Of a stretch of DNA of 10,314 nt, positions 1-7,102 are shown piece after piece. This stretch comes from an uncultured Nitrosomonadales bacterium (GTDB taxonomy: Bacteria > Pseudomonadota > Gammaproteobacteria > Burkholderiales > Gallionellaceae), in NCBI GenBank assembly GCA_903934275.1, contig CAIZNF010000296.1:1-10314 (forward strand), in the 5' to 3' direction. Every line of letters begins with the position of its first letter. The first letter of the stretch is position 1. Under the pieces are notes generated by a model. It was not told the DNA's origin, did not search any database, and was given only the letters and a program-made list of their open reading frames with translations. A program made the translations under genes and the position numbers.

Positions 1-85
1 CGTAATGGTATTCAAAAGTTTCCTTGGACATGTGCGGTTGCAGTGCGTCCGTGGCGTAGGGTAATGCGGGCAAGGTATGTTCCAT
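1..85 (-). CDS. sodB: Iron superoxide dismutase SodB, N-terminal part (gene runs off the window)
   Basis: The first 28 codons are visible. The protein begins MEHTLPALPYATDAL and continues through the segment ETFEYHY before the window edge. This is the characteristic start of Fe-type superoxide dismutases (E. coli SodB has ELPALPYAKDAL and EYHYGKHH), cytoplasmic enzymes that convert superoxide to hydrogen peroxide and oxygen. His27 in EYHY corresponds to the first metal-ligand histidine of the family; the other ligands lie outside the window. The ATG at 85-83 is preceded 5 nt upstream by a good Shine-Dalgarno sequence, AGGAGA, which fixes the start. The gene follows addA on the same strand after a 281-nt gap that contains a palindromic repeat, so it probably has its own promoter. 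Fe versus Mn specificity cannot be judged from this fragment; the Fe call rests on overall similarity. Confidence 0.9.
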   Translation of the reverse strand, partial: MEHTLPALPYATDALQPHMSKETFEYHY

Positions 86-90
86 TTAAG

Positions 91-96
91 TCTCCT
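91..96 (-). promoter_or_regulatory. Ribosome binding site of sodB
   Basis: The minus strand reads AGGAGA with a 5-nt spacer to the ATG at 85. This is the clearest Shine-Dalgarno sequence in the window and decides the sodB start. Confidence 0.75.
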
Positions 97-122
97 TTTA
101 ACGTAAATCAACATCGGTTGTT

Positions 123-184
123 GTAGGTGTGACCTCCAGGTCGCGATTCGCCGCTGATTATCGCGACCTGGAGGTCGCTCCTAC
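123..184. repeat. REP-like palindrome upstream of sodB
   Basis: Two 25-nt arms (123-147 and 160-184) are inverted repeats with only 2 mismatches and a 12-nt loop. The 17-nt core GACCTCCAGGTCGCGAT is perfectly paired. The form GTAGGAGCGACCTCCAGG at the edge is typical of dispersed extragenic palindromes in beta- and gammaproteobacteria. It lies between addA and sodB and could insulate the two transcripts, but there is no U-tract on either strand to call it a classical terminator. Confidence 0.75.
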
Positions 185-199
185 GGTTTCATCATCATG

Positions 200-216
200 G
201 GCAGCGGGGAGCTGCC
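200..216. repeat. Short hairpin in the addA-sodB gap
   Basis: GGCAGC (200-205) and GCTGCC (211-216) pair around a 5-nt loop. There is no T-run on either side. It may be a processing or attenuation structure after addA, or chance. Otherwise I see no gene in 86-366. Confidence 0.3.
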
Positions 217-366
217 ATGCCCGTCAGGAAGTGGGCTTCAGATGATAACGGATTCTATCCAAATCAGCAGTGGTAAATAATTATCGGGCATCTGTGCCTC
301 TTGTTTTTTGCTCCTGTTTTTGCCGGGTGCAGCATGATGCCATGACCGCTCGGTACCGCAAGTCTG

Positions 367-3300
367 CTACTCCATCTCGTGCAATACTCCATCCGCAAAC
401 AGCAGCGCACAGCGGATCGCCTTCCCCGTGTACACAGCCTGCATCGCGCTGCGGTATTCCTCCATCTGCGCGCGGTAATGCGCGGTATTTCCGCTGTCGC
501 CCAGCTTGTAGTCCAGCACCCATACCTCGTCATCGAATTCTACCAGCCGGTCGATGCGCTTCATTTCTCCCGCAGCATTGACATAAGGTGTTTCATTGCA
601 GGCGCTGAGGTATTGCTGCGGATCGAAGAAGCGCGTGAGTTGCGGTGAAATGAGCAGGTGTTGCGCTTGTTGCCAAAGGGCATCCATTTCGTTGGGCGGA
701 ATGCCGAGGCGCTGCTGGGACTCCCGTTTCCCTCCCGCTTCGGAGGAGGGATTGAGAGAGGGGGCGAGGTGTTGCAGCAGCGCGTGCAGCCAGACTCCAC
801 GGCGCTGTTCTACCGTGGTGCGTGGCGCATATTGCCCGGTCGGTAGCGGGTGCAGCAATGCCGCATCCACTCTAACAAATGATTTTTCCCGAACAGGTGC
901 AGCTCTGCCTGCCGCAACCAGCAAGGGGTTGCTGTCTTGCGCCACAACTGGTGCCATCTTTCCGTACCATGATGTCTCCGCAGGTTCACCGTTGCCGCTC
1001 ACCAGCAACGCCTGTTTGGCGCGCGTCATGGCGACATACAGCAGGTTCATTTCTTCGCGTCGCGCGTAGGCTTCATCGGCATCAAAGTAAGGCACGCGTT
1101 TTACGCCGCGCCCGCGCTTGTCGCTGAACAGGGAAAAATGCGCCGGACGCGGCTCGTTGGGTTGCCAGTCGATCAGCACACCATAACTGTCGGCCTTGCG
1201 CTGTGTGTCGTTGGCATCCAGCAGCCACACGATGGGGGCTTCCAGCCCTTTGGCTTCATGCACGGTGTAGATGCGTAGCGCGTTGCCGATCTCGCCCACT
1301 TTACCCTCGTCCGGCGATTCATTTTCTGCGGCACGCAATTCGCGCAGTTCTGCGAGGAAGCGCGGCAGGCTGGGATAACGCCCGGCATCCACGTTGAGCG
1401 CGATTTCTATGAAGGCTTGCAGGTTGGCACGCACTGTCTCGTGCAGCTCGGCAGGCAGCGCCGCCGCGTAGCGGTGCAACAGGTCACCTTCGAAATAGAT
1501 GCGGTCGAGCAGGTCGTGGACAGGAAGCTTGTCGGCGAGTGTCAGCCAGCCTTGCAGCAGGTGGTGGGCGCGTTGCAGTTCGGCGGATGCTGTGCCATTT
1601 TCGGCAACATGTTTCAGGCGCGCCCACCATCCTCCCCTCGCCCCTTGTGGGAGAGGGGCTGGGGGAGAGGGGTATTCTCGTTGCACATCACCCTCTCCCC
1701 AGCCCTCTCCCGTCGAGGGAGAGGGAGTAGCTTCTGCATTGACATACTGTGCCAGCATCATCAAATCTTCATCGGAACAGGCGAACAGCGGCGAGCGCAA
1801 CGTCTGCGCCAATTCGAGATCGGCGAACGGGGTAATCAAAAAAGTCAGCAGCGCCTGGATGTCCCCCGCTTCCAACGTGTCGAGCAGGCCGCCGCGCCGC
1901 GAGGTCAGGAACGGGATGTGGAGTGCGCGCAGGGCGTGTTCGTACACGCGCAGATGAGTGCGTTTGCGCACCAGCACCATGATGTCGCGGTACTCGGCGC
2001 GGCGCAGCTCACCATCTTCCCGCACGCTCCAATTCGCGATGATGTCGGCGATGTGTGCGGCGAATTGCCCGGCCTCGAGTTCGCGCGCGCCGCTTTCATT
2101 TTCTTTGTGTGGGGTGATGAGCGGGTTGCGCAGGCATATTCCCTCTCCCACCAGGGGATAACCAGCGACTTGGCTGCTGTTTTCGAGCAGCTTAGTCGAA
2201 TGGCTAGTAGTTCCATCAGGGCTGGGGAGGGGGAGCAATGGCAACACCTCGACGTGGCCGGGCAAATCCCGATGATGGGCGACATGCGTCTCAAAATCTA
2301 CAAAGCCATCCGGTAATGAGGCGAACACGCCGTTCACCGCATCCAACACCGCTGGGGCATTGCGCCGCGTTTCGTTTTGCGTGAAATAATTCGCACCAAA
2401 CTCATTTTCTAAAAATTCGCGTACCACGCCGAACAGGCGCGCATCGGCGCGGCGGAAGCGGTAGATGGATTGCTTGGGGTCGCCCACCACAAACACGGTG
2501 GGGCGCGCATCCGCTGCGGCCGCAGCTCCAAACCATGCTTGCAGTATCTGCCACTGCAACGGGTTGGTGTCCTGAAATTCGTCCAGCAGCACGTGCTTGT
2601 AGCGGCTATCCAGCTTGTATTGCATGTACTCTGCGCAATCGCTCTGGTTGAGCAGGTGGCACACCTGCCATTCAAGATCGGTGAAGTCTATTTGCTGCGA
2701 GCGCAGCTTAAGTTCCTGATAATGTTTCAGCAGCGCCGCGCCGCAATGCAGCGCGGCCTGGTTCATGCGCAAGGCTTCGCGTTCGGCAAGCGTGTCGCGC
2801 ACGGCTTGCATCCTGCCGAACAGCACATCACGCGTCAGCAGGAAAGCTTCTGCATCCTGTTTCTTGGTTGGCTTGAAACTGCGCGGCTCATCGGCCTGTG
2901 TGTACAGCGCGAGAGTCAATGCGGTAAAGCGATTGTGGACATCAGCCAATCCCCAAGCGGCTTGCAGCTTGTCGGCGTTATTGCATTGCGTTTCCGTGCC
3001 ATTGGATGCCAGCGCCCGCGCGAAGGAATGCACTGCGGCTTGCAGCGAAGCATCGGCACAGGCATCGGCAATCGGGTCGGCATCCAAATCCACTTCGAGC
3101 TCGTTGCGCAATTGCTCCACTGCCCATGCCGCTGCATCTTCTTGTCCAGCGGAGTAAGCCCACCACTCGGCGCGTTTGTGCACAAAATTTTCCAGCAGGG
3201 CACGCGTGCTGTGCAGACCGTATTCGGTGAACAACCATTGCATGAATTGCGCAATTTCGCCATCGGGTGCGACACGCAGGCTGTCGGCAAAGGCCTGCCA

Positions 3301-3747
3301 CGCCTCATCGCGCAACGCAGACGTGCGCTCCAGCAATTGCATCCCAACCGGAACACCCGCGTTCAGCGGCGCGCGCCCGATAATCTGCATGAACCAGCCG
3401 TGGAAGGTGTTGATGGTGATGGTCGGTTGCGCCAGCAATGCGTCGCGGTACAGGTTGCGCGTTTTTGCCAGTAACGCATCATCAATGTCATCGAGGCCGC
3501 GCTCGCGCAAAAATTGGCGCACGGCATCGTCATCCTGCACCGCGAGCAGATGCAACCACTCGTGCAAACGCGCCTGCATCTCCTGCGCGGCCTTGCGCGT
3601 GAAAGTGATGGCGAGGATTTCGCCGGGCTTCACGCCGTCCAGCAACAGGCGCACGATGCGTGACACCAGCAGCCAGGTCTTGCCGCTGCCCGCGCAGGCT
3701 TCGACCACGACGCTGTGCTTTGGGTTAAGGGCGAGGTGATTATTCAT
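367..3747 (-). CDS. addA: AddA-type ATP-dependent helicase/nuclease subunit (UvrD-like helicase, PD-(D/E)XK nuclease)
   Basis: The product has 1126 residues and is a superfamily 1 helicase fused to a C-terminal nuclease. Visible motifs are Walker A ACAGSGKT (17-24), motif Ia AITFTRKAA, motif II DEFQDT (389-394), motif III GDPKQSIYRFRRAD (422-435), motif V YTVHEAKGLE (827-836) and motif VI LLYVAMTRAK (902-911). The nuclease has Asp1066 in KRIDRL and Asp1079/Lys1081 in LDYK, the catalytic pattern of AddA/RecB nucleases. With AddB it should unwind and resect DNA ends in the cytoplasm to load RecA. The start at 3747 leaves the usual short lead-in before Walker A; GGGG about 6 nt upstream is a modest ribosome site. 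Three in-frame segments (about residues 505-536, 674-706 and 993-1010) are encoded by dispersed palindromic repeats and lie between, not in, the catalytic motifs. The gene follows addB on the same strand. Confidence 0.93.
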   Translation of the reverse strand: MNNHLALNPKHSVVVEACAGSGKTWLLVSRIVRLLLDGVKPGEILAITFTRKAAQEMQARLHEWLHLLAVQDDDAVRQFLRERGLDDIDDALLAKTRNLYRDALLAQPTITINTFHGWFMQIIGRAPLNAGVPVGMQLLERTSALRDEAWQAFADSLRVAPDGEIAQFMQWLFTEYGLHSTRALLENFVHKRAEWWAYSAGQEDAAAWAVEQLRNELEVDLDADPIADACADASLQAAVHSFARALASNGTETQCNNADKLQAAWGLADVHNRFTALTLALYTQADEPRSFKPTKKQDAEAFLLTRDVLFGRMQAVRDTLAEREALRMNQAALHCGAALLKHYQELKLRSQQIDFTDLEWQVCHLLNQSDCAEYMQYKLDSRYKHVLLDEFQDTNPLQWQILQAWFGAAAAADARPTVFVVGDPKQSIYRFRRADARLFGVVREFLENEFGANYFTQNETRRNAPAVLDAVNGVFASLPDGFVDFETHVAHHRDLPGHVEVLPLLPLPSPDGTTSHSTKLLENSSQVAGYPLVGEGICLRNPLITPHKENESGARELEAGQFAAHIADIIANWSVREDGELRRAEYRDIMVLVRKRTHLRVYEHALRALHIPFLTSRRGGLLDTLEAGDIQALLTFLITPFADLELAQTLRSPLFACSDEDLMMLAQYVNAEATPSPSTGEGWGEGDVQREYPSPPAPLPQGARGGWWARLKHVAENGTASAELQRAHHLLQGWLTLADKLPVHDLLDRIYFEGDLLHRYAAALPAELHETVRANLQAFIEIALNVDAGRYPSLPRFLAELRELRAAENESPDEGKVGEIGNALRIYTVHEAKGLEAPIVWLLDANDTQRKADSYGVLIDWQPNEPRPAHFSLFSDKRGRGVKRVPYFDADEAYARREEMNLLYVAMTRAKQALLVSGNGEPAETSWYGKMAPVVAQDSNPLLVAAGRAAPVREKSFVRVDAALLHPLPTGQYAPRTTVEQRRGVWLHALLQHLAPSLNPSSEAGGKRESQQRLGIPPNEMDALWQQAQHLLISPQLTRFFDPQQYLSACNETPYVNAAGEMKRIDRLVEFDDEVWVLDYKLGDSGNTAHYRAQMEEYRSAMQAVYTGKAIRCALLFADGVLHEME
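722..769. repeat. CCCTCCCGC-type palindromic repeat inside addA
   Basis: CCTCC and GGAGG pair around CGCTTC, followed by a GAGAGAGGGGGCGAGG tract. In the addA frame this encodes about residues 993-1010, reading LAPSLNPSSEAGGKRES. It lies between the helicase core and the nuclease domain. Its composition (Pro, Ser, Gly) and palindrome mark it as an inserted repeat rather than family sequence. Confidence 0.6.
1632..1726. repeat. Inverted CCCTCTCCC repeat pair inside addA
   Basis: A left arm (1632-1672, with GGGAGAGGGGCTGGGG) and a right arm (1691-1726, with CCCTCTCCCCAGCCCTC) are near-complementary around about 18 nt. This is the widespread CCCTCTCCCCAGCCCTCTCCC dispersed repeat. It is read through in frame as about residues 674-706 of AddA, giving a Pro/Gly-rich stretch with GEGWGEG and PSPPAPLPQGARGG. 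No stop or frameshift is created. Confidence 0.85.
2149..2235. repeat. Degenerate CCCTCTCCC repeat inside addA with inner hairpin
   Basis: CCCTCTCCCACCAGGGG at the left and CAGGGCTGGGGAGGGGGAG at the right form imperfect arms. Between them GCTGCT and AGCAGC form an inner 6-bp hairpin. The segment encodes about residues 505-536 of AddA, a low-complexity Ser/Thr/Pro-rich loop (SPDGTTSHSTKLLENSS). Confidence 0.65.
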
Positions 3748-3769
3748 AAAAACGCCCCATCACATACCC

Positions 3770-3859
3770 CGTCATTCCCGCGTAGCGGGGCAACACCTTG
3801 GTTTTGTCCGCTACGCGGATTTGTTGTCTTGCTGGATTCCCGCCTGCGCGGGAATGACG
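3770..3859. repeat. Nested palindromic element with dRS3-like 20-mer between addB and addA
   Basis: The outer arms CGTCATTCCCGCG (3770-3782) and CGCGGGAATGACG (3847-3859) are a perfect 13-bp inverted repeat. Inner arms CCGCGTAGCGG (3778-3788) and CCGCTACGCGG (3808-3818) are a second perfect pair. At 3836-3855 lies ATTCCC-N8-GGGAAT, the same layout as the Neisseria dRS3 repeat. The element fills most of the 151-nt gap and lies in the likely addB-addA transcript, where its hairpins could lower downstream expression or stabilise the upstream message. Confidence 0.85.
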
Positions 3860-3898
3860 AGGTGGGTTTCCGAGATTGAAATGGGCATCCCAAAAGTT

Positions 3899-6631
3899 TC
3901 ATACTGCGCTCCATTCCGATTTCCTGCACAACCCGCGCATCTCGCAATACGCACAGGCCTCATCCACTCCATGCGCGGGCATGACCGCGCCGCTGCGCAT
4001 ATTCGCGAACACTTCCAGCAGCCGCTCGATGTTGGCGTGGGCCAGTTCCGGCAAATCCTGCTGCGGCGAAACTGAAACAATTTTGTCCTTTTCGATGCTG
4101 ATGAAGGCCGCCTCGTCAGCCTCGTACACTTGGGCGTAGCAGGCCAGTTGCACGTCTTCACCCGGCTCTTTCAGTTTGTTGCGCAGCCGGGTCGCATCCA
4201 TCATTTTGTAATCCAATACTTTGCACTCACCTTCCCGTGTGTCCACGCGGTCGATGCGCCCGTGCAGAGTCAGCTCATCGGTCAACGGTAATTCGAACGG
4301 CACTTCGCCGTTTCGATAACGCCAACCCTCCGCTTCGCCTTTCAGTTGTGCGTCGAGATAGGCCGCGATTGCCTGCTGCCAGCGCAACAGCCAAGCGCGC
4401 GCCAGATAGTCGCGTTCCACGCTAGGCGCAAACACTTCACTGCTGATGTGCCGCAACGCCTGATCCAACTCTGTTCGAGAATGTTCGCCGAGCACCGGAA
4501 ATTGCTGGTGGAAGCGATGCAGAATGTTGTGTACCCACTCGCCGTAATCGCGCTTCTCCACGCCCTCGCGCACCTCATCCAGTTCGTTGAGGCGCAGGAT
4601 ATGGCGCGCATAATATTGATAGGGGCAGGCGACCAGGCTGTTGTAGCCACTGGCTGAAATGCGGCCTGGGATAAGCTCTTGCGGCACACTATGTGCGGGC
4701 ATCGCGGCCGCTTCCGGCAACGGGAAATCCGCGCCGCGCACCTGCGCCACCTCCAGCAGCGCACTCAATTCGCGCTCCGCCAGATCATCGTCGTAAGCCA
4801 ATACATGCAGCGCGCGCAGCATTTCCAGATACGGGCTCAGCAGGTTTTTCTCGCCGCTCTTGCTGGCCTGCCAGGTGGCCAGCACGGTGTCATTCATGGC
4901 CAGCAGTGCCAACAGATCATCGCGTTGCCGCACCAGTCGGCACTCGCGCGTCGGCAGGCCGAGCGTGTTGCGCACCGCATCGTTGAACCATATGCTGCCG
5001 CTGTCTGCGCCGGGCAAATGCGACGCATCGGCTCCCAGTAGCAGTACCGCATCGAAGCTGCGCCAGCGCGTGGCGGCGAGATGGGTGAGCAGTACCGGGC
5101 TGTCTATTGAAGTATCGCGGAAGGTGTGCGCGTCGAGCTGCTGCGCCAGCCAGTGCCGCCATTCGGCGCGGCTGAAGCGCGTGCTGTCCGCCACCAGTTC
5201 CTGCTGCCAGGTTTGCAGTGCTTGCAACAGTTGCCCGCCCGCAGCGTCCGCCGCCAGTCCTTGTAACACACCGAGAATCGATAAACTGTCATCCAGCGCG
5301 CGCAGCCAGCCGCTCAGGGTGTCGCTGTTTTTGCGCAATGTTTCCGCAGCTTGCCGTAGCCGCGCCAGTGCAATTTGCACTTCGTTCTCGTCGTGCGCCA
5401 AATCAAAAAAGGCATCGAGGTGCGAAGCTACGCCGTGCTTGCGCACCAGTTGTTCGAGCTGATACACCGCCCGCTTGCGCACACTCGTCTCTTGATCGGC
5501 AAAAATGAAGGGCGATTTGAGCAGGTCGAGCAAATCCTGGTAATAAAAATCGCTTTGCAGCGCGTCTAGCCAACGCATCAGCACCGTGCTCACCGCCAGC
5601 GTGGAAAATGTCCAGCCGCTTTCGTCGTGCACCAGCACTCCGGCGCGCTCCAGAAGGGCGCGCACGCGCCGCGCCACCAGGCGATCCTGCGCGACGATGG
5701 CGATATTTTGTTTGCCCGCCAGCAACCAGCGTCGCACTTGCACCTCGGCGGCTTGCGCCTCTTGCTCCAGGCTGTGCGCGCCGAACAGGCGCAGTCCTCG
5801 CCCCGTTCGCCCTGAGCCTGTCGAAGGGTTATTCAATGCAGCATGGGGGAAATGTTCGCGCAGATGGGCGGCTTGATCGCGCAATCCCCCCCTCTCCCAC
5901 TGGGGGGAGAGGGAGTGCAGAGCAGCGCAGCTTGCCTCATCCGCCGCCATTTCGCGCAAATCAAAAACTTTAACCGGCGCGCGCTCCGCATACGCTTCCA
6001 GAAAACGCGCTTCCGGCGCAGTAAGGCTGGAAGCCAGCAGCACATACAATGGCGCATCCGCCCCCTGTACAAGTTGCGCCAAGCGCTGCTGGTAAGCGCG
6101 CGCGGCATCCAACTCGCCGCTGATCCCCATCGCATACCATAGCTCATGCACCACACGCGCTTCGAACTGCATCGCGGCATTGCGTTTGGCCTGGTAAGCG
6201 CGCTCCAGTTGCGCGAGGAAATCCTCTTCGTCCTGCGGCAGTGTGACGCGGTGCTGCGTCAATTCGTCCAGCAGGTCGAGTAATTCTCTGGAAATACCCC
6301 ATAGGTCGGCATCGGCAAACCAGCGGCGTGCGCGCAACGCCTGATACAGGGTGGCGGTGCGGCAAGTGTCGGAAACAACGGGCGAGACAAGAGAAACGGA
6401 CTGAGCCCAGTCATTGAGCGTGACCATCTGCGGTAACAGCAGGGTAGCCACCCCCGCCGCACAAACCAGATGTTGTGCCAGCGGCTGCACCACATGATAG
6501 TTGGGTAGCAGCACGACGGCGCGGCGCAGGTCGGGGGTCTCGTGCGGGTGCTGTGTCAGTATGTGGCGCGCGACACTTTCAAAAAAAACAGCGGACGCAG
6601 TTTGCGTGCCGCTGGCTTTGATTGGATTCAT
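3899..6631 (-). CDS. addB: AddB-like double-strand-break repair nuclease subunit (Fe-S PD-(D/E)XK nuclease)
   Basis: The product has 910 residues, matching the roughly 900-residue betaproteobacterial family related to AddB. The N-terminal and central parts look like the helicase-like scaffold, but I see no Walker A motif, so it is probably ATPase-inactive. The C-terminal nuclease has GRIDRVD (catalytic Asp794) and LDYK (Asp807, Lys809), then QLACYAQVY. Four cysteines have the spacing of the AddB [4Fe-4S] nuclease: Cys669 in VACPYQYYA and Cys893, Cys896 and Cys902 in ACAYCEMRGLC. It should partner AddA (next gene) in resecting broken DNA ends. The ATG at 6631 is 5 nt after the fdxA stop, suggesting co-transcription and possibly reinitiation, since the ribosome site is weak. 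Two dispersed repeats add in-frame segments near residues 240-250 and 268-276. Confidence 0.88.
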   Translation of the reverse strand: MNPIKASGTQTASAVFFESVARHILTQHPHETPDLRRAVVLLPNYHVVQPLAQHLVCAAGVATLLLPQMVTLNDWAQSVSLVSPVVSDTCRTATLYQALRARRWFADADLWGISRELLDLLDELTQHRVTLPQDEEDFLAQLERAYQAKRNAAMQFEARVVHELWYAMGISGELDAARAYQQRLAQLVQGADAPLYVLLASSLTAPEARFLEAYAERAPVKVFDLREMAADEASCAALHSLSPQWERGGLRDQAAHLREHFPHAALNNPSTGSGRTGRGLRLFGAHSLEQEAQAAEVQVRRWLLAGKQNIAIVAQDRLVARRVRALLERAGVLVHDESGWTFSTLAVSTVLMRWLDALQSDFYYQDLLDLLKSPFIFADQETSVRKRAVYQLEQLVRKHGVASHLDAFFDLAHDENEVQIALARLRQAAETLRKNSDTLSGWLRALDDSLSILGVLQGLAADAAGGQLLQALQTWQQELVADSTRFSRAEWRHWLAQQLDAHTFRDTSIDSPVLLTHLAATRWRSFDAVLLLGADASHLPGADSGSIWFNDAVRNTLGLPTRECRLVRQRDDLLALLAMNDTVLATWQASKSGEKNLLSPYLEMLRALHVLAYDDDLAERELSALLEVAQVRGADFPLPEAAAMPAHSVPQELIPGRISASGYNSLVACPYQYYARHILRLNELDEVREGVEKRDYGEWVHNILHRFHQQFPVLGEHSRTELDQALRHISSEVFAPSVERDYLARAWLLRWQQAIAAYLDAQLKGEAEGWRYRNGEVPFELPLTDELTLHGRIDRVDTREGECKVLDYKMMDATRLRNKLKEPGEDVQLACYAQVYEADEAAFISIEKDKIVSVSPQQDLPELAHANIERLLEVFANMRSGAVMPAHGVDEACAYCEMRGLCRKSEWSAV
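5805..5828. repeat. GTTCGCCCTGAGCCTGTCGAAGGG-class repeat inside addB
   Basis: This 24-nt tract is built around CCCTGAGCCTGTCGAAGGG, a very common dispersed repeat of proteobacterial genomes. In the addB frame it gives NPSTGSGRTGRG (about residues 268-276), a flexible Gly/Ser linker inserted without breaking the frame. Confidence 0.75.
5886..5913. repeat. CCCTCTCCC palindrome inside addB
   Basis: CCCTCTCCC and GGGGAGAGGG pair around a short ACTGG loop. It encodes LSPQWERGG at about residues 240-250 of AddB. It belongs to the same repeat class as the copies in addA and lies about 60 nt from the GAGCCTGTCGAAGG-type repeat. Confidence 0.7.
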
Positions 6632-6636
6632 ATTGA

Positions 6637-6960
6637 TTATCGTTCCAACAGGTGAAATTTATCTTTCACGCTGCGCCAGTTATCGGCATCTGCTGGTGCA
6701 TCTTTTTTCGCGACAATGGGTTTCCATCGTTTCGCCAGTTCGGCGTTAAGCGCGATGAAATGGCGCTGATTTTCCGGCAAATCTTCCTCGACAAAAATGG
6801 CCTCCGCCGGACATTCCGCCACACACAGGGTGCAGTCGATGCATTCATCGGGATCAATCACCAGGAAATTGGGACCTTCGCGAAAACAATCCACCGGGCA
6901 TACATCCACGCAGTCCGTGTACTTGCACTTGATGCAGTTTTCCGAAACAACATAAGTCAT
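6637..6960 (-). CDS. fdxA: Seven-iron ferredoxin FdxA ([3Fe-4S][4Fe-4S])
   Basis: The product has 107 residues and aligns by eye with Azotobacter vinelandii ferredoxin I and FdxA proteins over its whole length. By that alignment Cys9, Cys17 and Cys50 would hold the [3Fe-4S] cluster and Cys21, Cys40, Cys43 and Cys46 the [4Fe-4S] cluster; Cys12 and Cys25 are the usual non-ligand cysteines. It is a soluble low-potential electron carrier. The C-terminal half ([12 protein letters not shown] and the ending KFHLLER) is the family's conserved tail. I chose the ATG at 6960 because it gives the family start [13 protein letters not shown]; an upstream in-frame ATG at 6993 would add 11 non-family residues and overlaps the promoter. 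GGA about 8 nt upstream is a weak ribosome site. addB starts 5 nt after the stop. Confidence 0.95.
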   Translation of the reverse strand: MTYVVSENCIKCKYTDCVDVCPVDCFREGPNFLVIDPDECIDCTLCVAECPAEAIFVEEDLPENQRHFIALNAELAKRWKPIVAKKDAPADADNWRSVKDKFHLLER

Positions 6961-6991
6961 GGTGGCGTTCCAACCAATCAAAAGTCGGTGC

Positions 6992-7000
6992 ATTTTAGCA
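6992..7000 (-). promoter_or_regulatory. Extended -10 promoter of fdxA(-addBA)
   Basis: The minus strand reads TGCTAAAAT, an extended -10 (TGN plus TAAAAT), 31 nt upstream of the fdxA ATG. The -35 region is poor (TTTTTG-like), as is common with extended -10 promoters. It overlaps the alternative upstream ATG at 6993, which argues against that start. Confidence 0.5.
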
Positions 7001-7054
7001 GAGTAGGTACGATCAAAAATTTACGAAACTGAAGTAACCAAGTTTTGCCCGATT

Positions 7055-7063
7055 TGGTAGAAT
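7055..7063 (+). promoter_or_regulatory. Extended -10 promoter of metK
   Basis: TGGTAGAAT is an extended -10 element (TGN plus TAGAAT) 39 nt upstream of the metK ATG. No convincing -35 hexamer is seen. The implied 5' leader is only about 30 nt, too short for a known SAM-binding riboswitch, so I see no riboswitch control here. Confidence 0.5.
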
Positions 7064-7102
7064 GAGCACCCATTTAATTTTTGAGAGATTGAGCGAAAAA
7101 CC

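Noticed and set aside
1417..2316. Long plus-strand open frames across addA (also at 2470-3474)
   Set aside because: They lie opposite an intact addA with all helicase motifs. Their protein-like PSPLVGEGLGERG segments come from the palindromic repeats.
7064..7102. A SAM riboswitch upstream of metK
   Set aside because: The leader after the extended -10 is only about 30 nt and shows no long-range pairing.
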